In this document: one piece after another, positions 29,923 through 39,727 of the stretch
How positions within the stretch are numbered: the first letter of the stretch is position 1
Layout: each line of letters begins with the position of its first letter
NCBI RefSeq assembly: GCF_031143425.1
Contig: NC_090440.1
Location: forward strand, 1,268,443,123-1,268,507,122
DNA from: Pleurodeles waltl
Lineage: Eukaryota; Chordata; Amphibia; Caudata; Salamandridae
Length of the DNA: 64,000 bases
Reading direction: 5' to 3'
Translations under genes and position numbers: made by a program
Notes under the pieces: generated by a model
Databases searched by the model: none
What the model was told of the DNA's origin: nothing
Seen by the model: the letters and a program-made list of their open reading frames with translations, nothing else

Positions 29923-30717
29923 GTACCGCCAATGGAATACCGCGGTTGAAAGACCGCTGCGGGGATTTGTGGGTCGGAATGGAATTGGCGTATTTCTGTT
30001 GGCGTGACGGTGGAGGTTTGGTCATTGCCATTTTTTCGCTGACCTTTGGTGTGGCGGACTTTTGTGGATGTCGGGTTTTTGGCGGTTTGCAAGTTGCGGG
30101 TCAGAATGACCGTGGCGGTTTACCGCAGCCGCGGCGGTGTTCTGGCGGTCTTCTGACCGGCGGTAATCGCCTTTTACCGCCGAGGTCAGAATGACCCCCT
30201 AAGTAACTTAGCACCCAACCTTTACCAGGTAAAGGTTAGACATATAGGTGACTTATAAGTTACTTAAGTGCAGTGGTAAATGGCTGTGAAATAACGTGGA
30301 CGTTATTTCACTCAGGCTGCAGTGGCAGGCCTGGTAAAGAATTGTCAGAGCTCCCTATGGGTGGCAAAAGAAATGCTGCACCCCATAGGGATCCCCTGGA
30401 ACCCCAATACCCTTGGTACCTCAGTACCATATACTAGGGAATTATAAGGGTGTTCCAGTATACCAATGTGAATTGGTGAAATTGGTCACTAGCCTGTTAG
30501 TGACAATTTGGAAAGCAAAGAGAGAGCATAACCACTGAGGTTCTGGTTAGCAGAGCCTCAGTGAGACAGTTAGTTATCACACAGGGAACACATACAGGGC
30601 ACACTTATGAGCACTGGGGCCCTGGCTGGCAGGGTCCCAGTGACAAATACAACTAAAACAACATATATACAGTGAAATATGGGGGTAACATGCCAGGCAA
30701 GGTGGTACTTTCCTACA

Positions 30718-30985
30718 AGCGCCTACCATAAGAAGGGTATTTAGCATGCCATCACCAAGGACGTCCGGACCCTGGGGGTCCACCACAGACGGAGCACCCA
30801 CTGCCGGAAAAGATGGGGGGACCTGCGCCGCTGGAGCAAGAAGAAGGCAGAGGCCCAGCTGGGGATGGCCTCCCAACATGGGAGGGGTTCCCGTCGCACC
30901 ATGACCCCTCTGATGTTCCAGATCCTGTTGGTGGCGTATTCGGAGTTGGATATGCGCTTGAGGGCATCACAGCAGCCACAAGGGG
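30718..30985 (+). pseudogene. myb-1 exon 2 (H1), split by solo LTR1
   Basis: The exon starts at 880 (GTCAGCGC) after a weak acceptor and resumes here after the AGCGC duplication. It encodes the Myb/SANT core: KDVRTLGVHHRRSTHCRKRW, then QLGMASQHGRG and LLVAYSELDMRLRASQQPQ, up to a GTGAGTAC donor at 30986. A TAG replaces the conserved tryptophan of the IW-AI motif near 30745, so the exon is dead apart from the LTR insertion. The following 386 bp (30986-31371) is intron and shows nothing else. Confidence 0.75.
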
Positions 30986-31371
30986 GTGAGTACACTCTCA
31001 TTCAGCTGACTTTGCGCGCATTACGAGGTGTCTCGGTGGGGGAGGTGGGCAGTGGTTGCCCTAGGTCAGGACGATCTTGGTAGGCAAGGTCCCTTGTGAG
31101 GCAGGCTATGTGGCACCCCAACCCCACTAGTGGTTAGAGCAATCTACACCTAGTCGGGCTCCTGTGACTTCCAGGTGTGCAGCAATTGGGCTTAGGCCTC
31201 ATACCCCATGGGCATTTGATTAATCTAGGAACTATAATTGCATGGAGTAGTGCAGAGGGCTGCTCACTGTCTGTTGTGTCCGCCAACGGTAGTGGTGTTG
31301 CATGCACTGAACATGTCTTTCTTCTGTCTTTCCCCCACTTTTTGTGGTCTCCCTGTTCCTGTGTGCAATAG

Positions 31372-33290
31372 CATCATCAGGCGTAGGAGCATTGGCACTG
31401 GAGCAGGAGGGAGCTGCATCCCACTTGGCCCTTGAGGTTGAAGCAACGGAGTCTGAGACCTCCAGTGGGACGGAGGGCGAGGGGAGCTACACGGCAGGGA
31501 CAGGAGCAGAGACCAGCGACTCCTCCTCTGATGGGACCTCCCTTGCGGTGGCAGGCCCCTCTGTGCCCACCGCATCAACAGGTACAGTCGCTACCCCCTA
31601 CCAGCACCGCCCTCCCAGCAGCCCCTCATTCCCGTGACCTCTCACCCAGGAGGATGGGCATCCTCTTCGCCCCAGGCACCTCAGGCCCTGCCCCAGTCAG
31701 CCCTGCTGCCCTCAGTGAGGAGGCTATTGACCGCCTGAGATCCCTCACTGTTGGGCAGTCTACCATTCTGAATGCCATCCAGGGTGTTGAGAGGCATTTG
31801 CAACAAACAAATGCATACCTGGAGGGCATTCATTTTGGCCAGGCAGCCCAACAGAGAGCATTTCAGGCTCTGGCCTCAGCACTGATGGCAGCCATTGTCC
31901 CTGTGTCCAGCCTCCCCCCCTCCAAACTCCTCCACCCAGACCCAATTCCCTGTACCTCAGCCTATCCCAAGCACACCATCAGATCAGCATGCACACACAT
32001 CAACAGACAAGAGTGGCTCAGGCAAACATAAGCACCACACAACCCACAGGCACTCACACAAGCATCATACCCATGCACACATAGCAACATCCACTTCCTC
32101 CACTGTGTCCCCCTCCTCCACGTCTCCATCCTCCCTCCATGTCTCGTCTCCACTCACACCTGCATGCACTACATCCTCAGCCACTACCTCTATCACCAGC
32201 ACGCCTATCACCACACACCGCTTACGTGCACTCACCACCCCCACTACCATTCACACATCCCCAGTGTCCTCTCCCAGTGTGTCAGTGAGCCCTGCTCCCA
32301 AAGTACACAAACGCAGGCACACACCCTCCCAACAGCCATCCACCTAACAACAGCCTCCAGCCCATGCACCTTCACCCAAATTCAGCAGACGTACACCTCC
32401 TACAACCACTACCTCTTCCTCCACTCCCAAACCCCCTCCATCTACCAGTCCCAGTGTGTCTAAAAAACTTTTCCTGGCTAACATTGACATCTTCCCTACA
32501 CCTCCCCCCGTCCTTTCCCTAGGGCCAGGATTTCCAGGTCCCAGCCCAGCACCTGAGCCACCACATCCCCAGGCACAGTGGTGCAAGCAACTACGGGGTC
32601 ATGGAGTGTACCAACCATCAGGGCTTCCAGTGTGCCACGGAGCGAGGGCAAGGACCTTCCACCAACTGCCAAGGTTAAAAAGGTGCCCACATCCCGGAGA
32701 AGCTGAAAACATCTGCCACCAAGGGGTCAGCGAAAACAAAAGGGGATAGTGGCAAGACAAATGTGCCACCATCAAAGGTGGGGAATGGCCAAAAACTGAA
32801 GGGCAGGTCAGGAGAGGGCATGGTGGCACCGACTGAAGGACGAGTGTCACACCTTCTGTCCACGTCCATGCCAACCTGTACGGCGAACACTGCCACCTGC
32901 ACCGCCTCCATCACGTCTACAGCTGCTGTGACAGTCCCCAGCCTCTTCCCCAGTGGGCAGCCACCTGTGGCTGCAGGAGACATCCAGCTTTCTCCCTCAG
33001 CAGGTGCTGACACATGCCCCGCCGCCACAGATCCCGACGCCAGCACCGCCGCCACAGACCCCGCAGCCAGCAGCGCCGACACAGACCCCGCCGCCAGCAC
33101 CGTCGCCACAAACCCCACCACCAGCACCGCCGCCACAGACCCCGCCACCAGCACCGCCGCCACAGGCCCCACAGTCAGCACTGCCACGACTGACACCGCC
33201 GCAAGCACTGCCAGCGGCCCTGCAACATCCTCGAACAGTGGCACCACCACAGACATGCACCATTCCCAGTGGTCAGTCGTCCGAGGCTTG
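31372..33290 (+). pseudogene. myb-1 exon 3 (H1), frameshifted
   Basis: A CAATAG acceptor (31366-31371) leads into an acidic segment (EATESETSSGTEGEGSY). The conserved block GILFAPGTSGPAPV / EEAIDRLRS / LNAIQGVE follows in another frame (31650-31920), then a long Ser/Thr/Pro-rich region broken by further frame changes. At about 33010-33230 a 30-bp minisatellite encodes decapeptide repeats around TDPAASTAA. The exact end is uncertain because the tail is low-complexity. It is homologous to H2 5064-6531 and H3 50209-51850. Confidence 0.65.
33010..33230 (+). repeat. Coding-region minisatellite in H1 myb-1
   Basis: About seven 30-bp units built on acagaccccgccgccagcac, GC-rich and in frame (30 is divisible by 3). 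H2 lacks this array. H3 has a different, Lys/Glu/Pro/Ala-rich array at the same place. Confidence 0.75.
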
Positions 33291-33479
33291 TGATGAGTTC
33301 CAGGACCCTGGGCAGCTTCCATGAATCATTACTGTCATCACAGTTGTCACCTGCATTTGGAATGCGAAGCCGCAGCAGTGCGGGGTATGTTGCATCCTCT
33401 ATGGCGTATCATGCTACCTGTACCTCGGCAATCTCATTGCACACACACCCAGGTGAGGGAATTGTATAGGCCACACTGC

Positions 33480-34110
33480 ACGCGGAGCACTCTGGGCACC
33501 AAGCCCCCCCCAAAACCAGTGGAGTATCACATCCACTACCTCAGTCCTTGGCAGGATGAAGCACTCTGGGCACCAAGCCCCCTCCAGAACCAGTGGAGTA
33601 TCATATCCACTACCTCAGTCCTTGGCAGGATGAAGCACTCTGGACACCAAGCCCCCTCAAGAACCAGTGGAGAAAGGCATCCACTTGAGAGACTGTGGCT
33701 TTGCACTCCCCAGGATAAAGCAGTGAGCAAACCACCCACTGGAGAGACTTGAGAGACTGTGGCTTTGCACTCCCCAGGATAAAGCAGTGGGCAAACCACC
33801 GACTTGAGAGACTTGGGAGACTGTGGCTTTGCACTCCGCAGGATAAAGCAGTGGACAAACCACCCACTGGGGAGACTTGAGAGATTGTGGCTTTGCACTC
33901 CCCAGGATAAAGCAGTGGGCACACCACCCCCTAGAGAGACTTGAGAGACTGTGGCTTTCCACTCCCCAGGATAAAGCAGTGGGCAAACCACCCACTTGAG
34001 AGACTTGAGAGACTGTGGCTTTGCACTCTCAGGATAAGCAGTGGGCAAACCACCCACTGGAGAGACTAGAGAGACTGTGGCTTTGCACTCCCCAGGATAC
34101 ATCAATGGGC
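33480..34110. repeat. Tandem repeat downstream of H1 myb-1
   Basis: First come about three units of roughly 73 bp (gcactctgggcaccaagccc ...), then about six units of roughly 64 bp containing gagagactgtggctttgcac and aagcagtgggcaaaccaccc. The unit is shared with the short arrays in H2 (4240-4450) and H3 (52160-53245 and 56805-56960), so it is part of the element. No gene: the 265-codon open frame on the minus strand is a repeat product. Confidence 0.8.
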
Positions 34111-34568
34111 ATGGAGCCCCCTCATGCAGCAGTGGCGTCGTGCGTTCATCTGGCTGAGGTGCCCCCTCTCCCCCTCCCCCTGAGGTGCCTGTTTCATTTT
34201 GATCTGATGCCCCCACATTGTTCTCTCCGTTTCCAGTCAGGTGTAATGTGTGGGCTTCGCCCATGCATTTTGGGCCCAGTGGTCCACGGACAATGTTTGG
34301 TGCACTATCCGGACTTGTGTAGTTGGTGTACATAATTGCGTTTACTGGATTTTGAACTTTGATAATGAGATTTCACATGATTACATTCATTCAAATCAAT
34401 TCCTTTTGTTCTTGCGTTCTTCCAGGGGGTGGTTGTGGGGGTGTTTATGTGTACTGTTGCTGCATGTATTTGTGCGTATGGTGTTGTGGGTGTGGGTGTT
34501 GCATGTTGCGTGTGTGTGTCACTCTCTTTTCCCTCCCCCCTGCCCTGTGTTGTAGGTGCAGTACTCAC

Positions 34569-34651
34569 CATGGTCGTCGCCGCCGTCGTTGGTGCTCTTG
34601 ATAGAAGAGAAGGAAGACCATCATTGGCAGTATCTGCAATTCGGGTTCCAT
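34569..34651 (-). pseudogene. HARBI1-like transposase exon 1 (H1)
   Basis: Minus-strand ATG at 34651-34649. The exon is 83 nt and ends at a GTGAGTAC donor. It encodes MEPELQILP, a hydrophobic stretch and a QEHQRRRRRP tail. It is equal in length and position to the H2 and H3 exons and phase-compatible with the acceptor at 125/126. The exon is open. It is classed with the H1 transposase, whose state beyond base 1 is unknown. Confidence 0.68.
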
Positions 34652-34978
34652 GGCGTACTGGTTCCTCGTGGGGTGTGGAGAGGTGAGTCTTTTCCCTTCT
34701 GTGTACTGTTTCCGCCGAGTTTTTGTTCACGTTGGTTCCACCCCGGAAAGGTGGCGGATAGGCATCTTGTGGTAGGGTGGGCGGTACATTGTCTACCGCC
34801 TGTCTGTTGGCGGTGCCTGCCGCGCTGTTTGTTTGTACCGTCGTGGCGGTCGGAGTGTTAAAATGGCTGTCTATGTTGGCGGTTTCCGCCACGGTCGTAA
34901 TCCCATTTTTTTTCCCTCCGGCCTGTTTGTGGTATTACCGCAACTTTAACACCGACCGCCAGGGTTGTAATGAGGGCC
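34652..34978. repeat. H1 terminal and subterminal sequence
   Basis: Rich in GGCGG and ACCGCC motifs. It ends in the terminal inverted repeat complementary to GGCCCTCATTACAACCCTGG. The corresponding ends of H2 (3367) and H3 (57785) share ACCCTGGCGGTC. Confidence 0.75.
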
Positions 34979-37941
34979 TTAGTCTCCCACGGCATGGGCG
35001 ATTCTGTGGCTCAAAATCCAGTAGTCTCATTAGAATAATGAGAAAATACGCAACAATACCAGATCCAGTTATCCCTTATTAGTGAAGTAGTAGTGTTCTA
35101 GCAGCTGAGGCTGATAAAGGTAGCTATAGCAGAGCAGCTTAGGCTGAACAAGGAGACATGCAAAGCTCATGCAATACCACTTATAGTTACACAGTACTTA
35201 TACACAAGTAAAGAGAATACTCAGTGTAACAAAAAATAAAGGTATTTATTTGGTTGACACAGTACCAAAAATATCTTAGAGGCAATACTCCTTCTGGAGG
35301 TAAGTATTATACACAGTATATTCACTAGACACCAAATTAAGGCACATAATTAGACATAGGATAGTGCAAACAATAGGAAATGCTATAGAATGCATTGGGA
35401 GAAAATAGGTCTAGGGGCAACAGAAACCACATACAAAGAAAGTGGAATGCGAGTCACAAATTCCCCCCAGACAAGTTTAGTGTGTGCAGAATCACTGGGA
35501 GAGTAAGAATACAGTAAAGGTAAGTAAATTACTCTACCCCAGAGCCCAGAAAAGCAGGAGTAAAGTATTGCAAGTTTCCTTAGGACACACTACACCTCAT
35601 GATTGTGATATTGCAGTAACCAACCAATTCTGCAAACAACAACTGCTGGATTCCTGGACTTGAAGGCCTGCAAAAGAAGGGGACCAAGTCCAGAAGTCGA
35701 AAGAAGTTCCAGGAAGGACAGGAGGCTCTGCCAACCCGGACGAGGGTGCAAAAGAAGAGTCCCTGGTTAGTCGACCGCAGGAATGCACCATAGGAAGATA
35801 CCAGCAGGTTCCTGCATGATGCAAAGGATGTCCCACGACGTGAAGATGGATGCAGACATAATTTCGTATTGGAAGTCGCCAACAGGCCATGGTTACGACA
35901 AATATGTGTTTTGTGTCAAAATGGCACTGGCTGGACCCAGGAGGGACCTGGGGGCCTCATCTCTGTGTGAGGAGGAAGAGGGCCCTCAGGATGGCAGGCA
36001 GCACCTTCAGGAGTCCCAGGACATGGGGACAAAGGAGGTGCAAAATACGGTTGGTGCAGCACAACAAAGGAAGGTCCTACGCCACCGGGGAACAACTCAG
36101 TGAGTTGAACATTGCAGGATCGAGCGCTGGGGACCTGGATCAGGCTGTGCACGAAGAAATTTAGCAAATAGTGCACAGAGGCCTCAGGAGGTGAAGAAGA
36201 TGCAGTACACAGGGGTACTGTCACTCTCGGGGAAGGCAAGGTCTTACCTCCTCCAAATTGCATCAGCAGGACCTGAGGACAGTCTACGTCGATGGAGTTC
36301 AACCTCTGTGTCCTTAGGATCATGGTTGTTGCTGAGAGAGGAGTCCAAAGGTACAGGTCGTCGTCTTTGAAGGTGCCTGCGTGAGCAGGGGAGTGACTCT
36401 GTCACCCCGCTGGAGATTTCTTCTGTCCTTCTCGTGCTGGGTGAAGACAGGGAGTCCTCAAAGCGTGCACACCGTGGAAACTGTTACAGTTGCTGGCTAG
36501 AGCTTAAGTTGCAGAGGAAAAGTATTGCTTGTACATACTTTGTTGCTGTTACAGCAGTTCCTGGGGCAGGCTGCGGTTGATCTGAGGTAACAGGATGAAG
36601 TAGTAGTTGCAGAGGATTCCTGAAGGAAATTGCAAGCAGAATCTGAAGAGAGCCCACAAGAGAAACCCAAAATAGCCCAAAGAGGGGGTTTGGCTACCTT
36701 ATCAGGTATGGACCTGTCAGGAGGGGTCTCTGATGTCACCTGCTGGCACTGGCCACTAAGAGGCCTCCAGAGTGCCCCCACACCTTGCAGAGCAAGACGG
36801 CTGAAATCTGGTACACACCGGAGGAGCTCTGGGCACCACCCCTAGGGTGGTGATGGACAGGGGAGTGGTTACTCTCCTTTCCTTTGTCCAGTTTCACGTC
36901 AGAGCAGGGGACAAGGGGTCCCTGAACCAGTGTAGACTGGCTAATGCAAGGAGGGCACCTTCTGTGCCCTTCAAAGCATTTCCAGAGTCTGGGCAGGCTA
37001 CCCCTCCCCAGCCTGTAACACCTATTTCCAAAGGGAGAGGTTGTAACACCCTGCTCTCAGAGGAAATGCTTTGTTCTGCCTTCTTGGGACTGAGCTGCTC
37101 AGACACCAGGAGGGCAGAACCCTGTCTGTGAGGTGGCAGCAGCTGTAGCTGCAGTGCAAGCCTCAGAGAGCTGGTTTGGCAGTACTGGGGGTCCATGGTG
37201 GAGCCCCCAGGATACATGGAAATGACACCCCAATATCATATTTGGAATGGGGGGACAAGTCCATGATCTTAGACATGTTACATGGCCATTTTCAGAGTTA
37301 CCATTGTGAAGCTACATATAGATATTGACCTTTTTGTAGTGCACACGTACTCCGCACTCACAAAGTCCCGGAAAATGGTCCTGAACTATGTAGGGGAAAC
37401 TTTGCTAGTGCAAGGGTGCCCTCACACTTAGTAACTTTGCACCTAACCTTCAGCATGTGACGGTTAGACATATAGGCGACTTATAAGTTACTTCAGTGCA
37501 GTGAAAATGGCTGTGAAATAAAGTGTGTTATTTGACACAGGCTGCAATGGCAGGCCTGTGCAAGATTTTGTCTGAGCTCCCTGTAGGTGGCAAAAGAAAT
37601 GCTGCAGCCGATATGGATCTCCTGCAACCCAAATGCCCTGGGTACCTAAGTACCATATACTAGGGACTATTAAGGGGGGGGACCAGTGTACCAATTGAAA
37701 TTGGTAAATTAAGTCACTATCCTACAGTGACAAATTTAAAAGCAGAGATAGCATAAGCACTGAGGTTCTGATTAGCAGAGCCTCAGTGACACAGTCAAGC
37801 ACTATACAGACACACACATTAGGCCATAAACTATGAGCACTGGGGATCTGACCAGCAGGATTCCAGTGAGGCAGGCAAAAACATACTGACATACAGGTAA
37901 AAATGGGGGTAACATGCAAAGGAAGATGGTACTGTCCTACA
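34979..37941 (-). mobile_element. Diverged solo or partial LTR (LTR2)
   Basis: From about 35050 the sequence follows the LTR family of copies A and B on the minus strand: ccagttatcccttattag, an aataaagg block, gtaccatatactaggg, and hairpins, ending gtactgtcctaca at 37941. It is the most diverged of the family here. The first about 70 bp next to H1 could not be aligned, so the left end is uncertain. It abuts P1 pol sequence on the right and probably inserted into P1. No gene is supported. Confidence 0.65.
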
Positions 37942-39665
37942 GCCACAAACAACCTTGAGGCCAGAAAAGAACTTCAGACGTTATGGCAGGACCAAAAGGC
38001 TGTTCTGACTGTTTATCAGCCAGGGCAGAAGCTGTGGGTTTTGAAGCATGTGGCTCCAAGAACACTCTAAGAAAAGTGGAGTGCCCCCTGTACAATTGTG
38101 GAGAAGAAAGGTGAGGTCACCTACTTGGGGGTCCTGGGTACTCCAGGAAGCACCTAAAGGGTGCTTCATGTGAATAACAGAAAGCCATACTTTGACAGGG
38201 CGGATATGAGCTTGCTCATAGCCACTGATGAGCGACAGGAAGAAGTGAATAATCCTCTCCCTGATCTCCTATCACACAACATTGTTGATGTCTCAGTTGA
38301 TGGAGTAGTCTTTGCGGACAGCCTCACTGACCAGCAATAAACTGACTGTAGACAGGTGCTCAGTCACTTCCCAGAAATCTTCTCTCTGACACCCAGTCAG
38401 ACTACCTGGTGTGCCCTCGATGTAGACCCATGTGACAGTTTGCCTGTCAAGAATAAATTCTACAATGAACCTGACCATGTTAGAGACTGCATCAGAGCAA
38501 AAGTCTCCAAGATGCTAGACATGGGGGTTATTGAGCCTTCAGACAGCCCTTGGGCTAGTACTGTAGTACTTTTACCCAAACCTCATTTCGAAGGCGGCAA
38601 GAAAGAAATAAGGTTCTGTGTGGACCACGGAGGCCTTAATGCAGTCACTAAGACTGATGCCCATCCTATTCCCAGGGCAGATGAACTGTTAAATACTCTG
38701 GGTGCAGTGAAGTATCTTAGCACATTTGACCTGACTGCAGGCTATTGGAATAACAGGCTGACAGATGCTGCAAAACCCCAAACTGCATTTTTAACTCCTG
38801 GTGAGCACTTCCAGTTCACTGTGATGCCCTTTGGAATGCAAAATGCACCTGCCACATTCCACAAGTTTGGTAAATAAAGTTCAAACAGGTCTGGAAGACT
38901 TCAGTGCAACATATCTAGATGATATTGCTGTCTTTAGCCCCACCTGGCAGGATCACCTGGTCCACCACAGGAGTGTTCTTGAGGCATTGAAAAAGGCAGG
39001 CCTCATTATCCAGGCCAATAGGTGCCAGACAGGGCAGAGCGAAGTAGGCCACCTTGTAGGTAGGGGCCTAGTCCAAACTTTTGAGAGCAGGATCCAAACC
39101 ATTGTTGATTGGGTTGCTCCCACAACTCCGACTCAGGTCATAGCTTTTCAGGGCCTAACTGGGTATTACAGGAGCTTTGTTAAGGGGTATTGGTCCATTG
39201 TGACACCCCTGAATACTCTTTCCTCAAAGGAAATCTCTAAAAAGGTAAACTGAACAGTTAGGCCTTTGATGCCCTGAAGCTCAACTCCCATTCTAAAAAG
39301 CCCTGCCTACTCAAAACAATCAGTTGCTCAGTCATGCTCTTTTGCAATAGAAATAGTAGCAGTGCTTTACCAACTTAATGAAGAGGGCCAGGATCAGCCA
39401 ATAGCTTTTATCAGCATTAGGTTGACCCCCTGAAAGAAATATTGGTCAGCCATTGAAAGGTAGGCCTTTGCTGTGGTCTGGGTCCTGAAGAAGTTGAGGC
39501 CACTCACTTCATTGTTCAAACAGACCGCAAGCCCCTCTTATGGCTCAAACGGATGAAGTTTGAAAACCCAAAACTTTTGAGGTGGCCCATTTCCCAACAG
39601 GGGATAGGCTTTACAGTGGAACATAGACCTGGGAGGAACCATGCCAACGCAGATGGACTTTCCTG
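37942..39665 (+). pseudogene. Gmr1-type Ty3/gypsy pol remnant (P1): integrase tail, RT, RNase H
   Basis: The first about 270 bp match an integrase C-terminal (GPY/F-like) segment with frame breaks. It runs straight into reverse transcriptase: a connecting region, then LDMGVIEPSDSPWAS, IRFCVDHGGLNAVTK and TFDLTAGYWN, with the catalytic YLDD at 38912-38923. RNase H-like sequence follows (about 39300-39660) with stops. Integrase before RT is the Gmr1-type order, otherwise typical of Ty1/copia. Stops near 38338 and 38876 plus frame changes make it a pseudogene. The upstream part is replaced by LTR2. Related to P2 at 57786-61650. Confidence 0.82.
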
Positions 39666-39727
39666 ATATTTCCACAAAGACTCAACTGGGCAATGTTTGT
39701 CTTATCCTCTTTTTTTTGGTGGGGTTG

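Larger units (their letters stand above)
3367..30199 (+). mobile_element. Harbinger transposon H2 (most intact copy, hit by two LTR elements)
   Basis: H2 is a full-length Harbinger copy. Its ends read inward GGGTGTCATTCCAACC (from 3367) and GGGGGTCATTCTGACC (from 30199, minus). TAA target duplications are at 3364-3366 and 30200-30202. Removing copies A and B leaves about 8.3 kb. Plus-strand transposase exons lie at 3697-3779 and 17306-18341. myb-1 is on the minus strand inside the transposase intron. myb-2 (20349-18846, minus) converges with the transposase. Transposase and myb-2 frames are complete, which suggests that H2 moved fairly recently, while myb-1 is damaged. The two ends differ in subterminal sequence, but both are rich in GGCGGT/ACCGCC. 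Confidence 0.9.
888..30717 (-). mobile_element. Solo LTR (LTR1), split by Harbinger H2
   Basis: A solo LTR of a long-LTR Ty3/gypsy family lies in two pieces, 888-3366 and 30200-30717, about 2994 bp once H2 is removed. Its plus-strand ends are TGTAGGAGGCTGG and GGTACTTTCCTACA, so in its own (minus) orientation it starts TGTAGGAAAG and ends CCTCCTACA. The 5-bp duplication AGCGC is at 883-887 and 30718-30722. It sits in exon 2 of H1 myb-1. It shares end sequences and internal blocks with the LTRs of copies A and B: the AATAAA region, the paired hairpins, and the palindrome at 30286-30311. It differs from them by many substitutions and indels and is older. No gene is supported in it; the small open frames are non-coding shadows. 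Confidence 0.88.
1..34978 (-). mobile_element. Harbinger transposon H1 (outer copy, left end outside window)
   Basis: This is the outermost PIF/Harbinger copy, oriented by its transposase on the minus strand. In view are the start of the catalytic transposase exon (1-125), the antisense myb-1 gene (570-683, 880-887, 30723-30985, 31372 to about 33290), 3' tandem repeats, the small first transposase exon (34569-34651) and the terminal inverted repeat ending at 34978. Read inward that end starts GGCCCTCATTACAACC, followed by a probable TTA target duplication (34979-34981). A solo LTR at 888-30717, with all it contains, splits the second myb-1 exon. The myb-2 gene expected beyond the transposase would lie left of base 1. 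The order matches H2 and H3. The element is inactive: myb-1 has stops and frameshifts. Confidence 0.85.

Noticed and set aside
33536..34333. 265-codon minus-strand frame
   Set aside because: Runs through the roughly 64- and 73-bp tandem repeat; repeat artefact on the strand opposite to myb-1.
34979..35050. LTR2 left end or a target duplication
   Set aside because: The first about 70 bp cannot be aligned to other LTRs, so no end was called.
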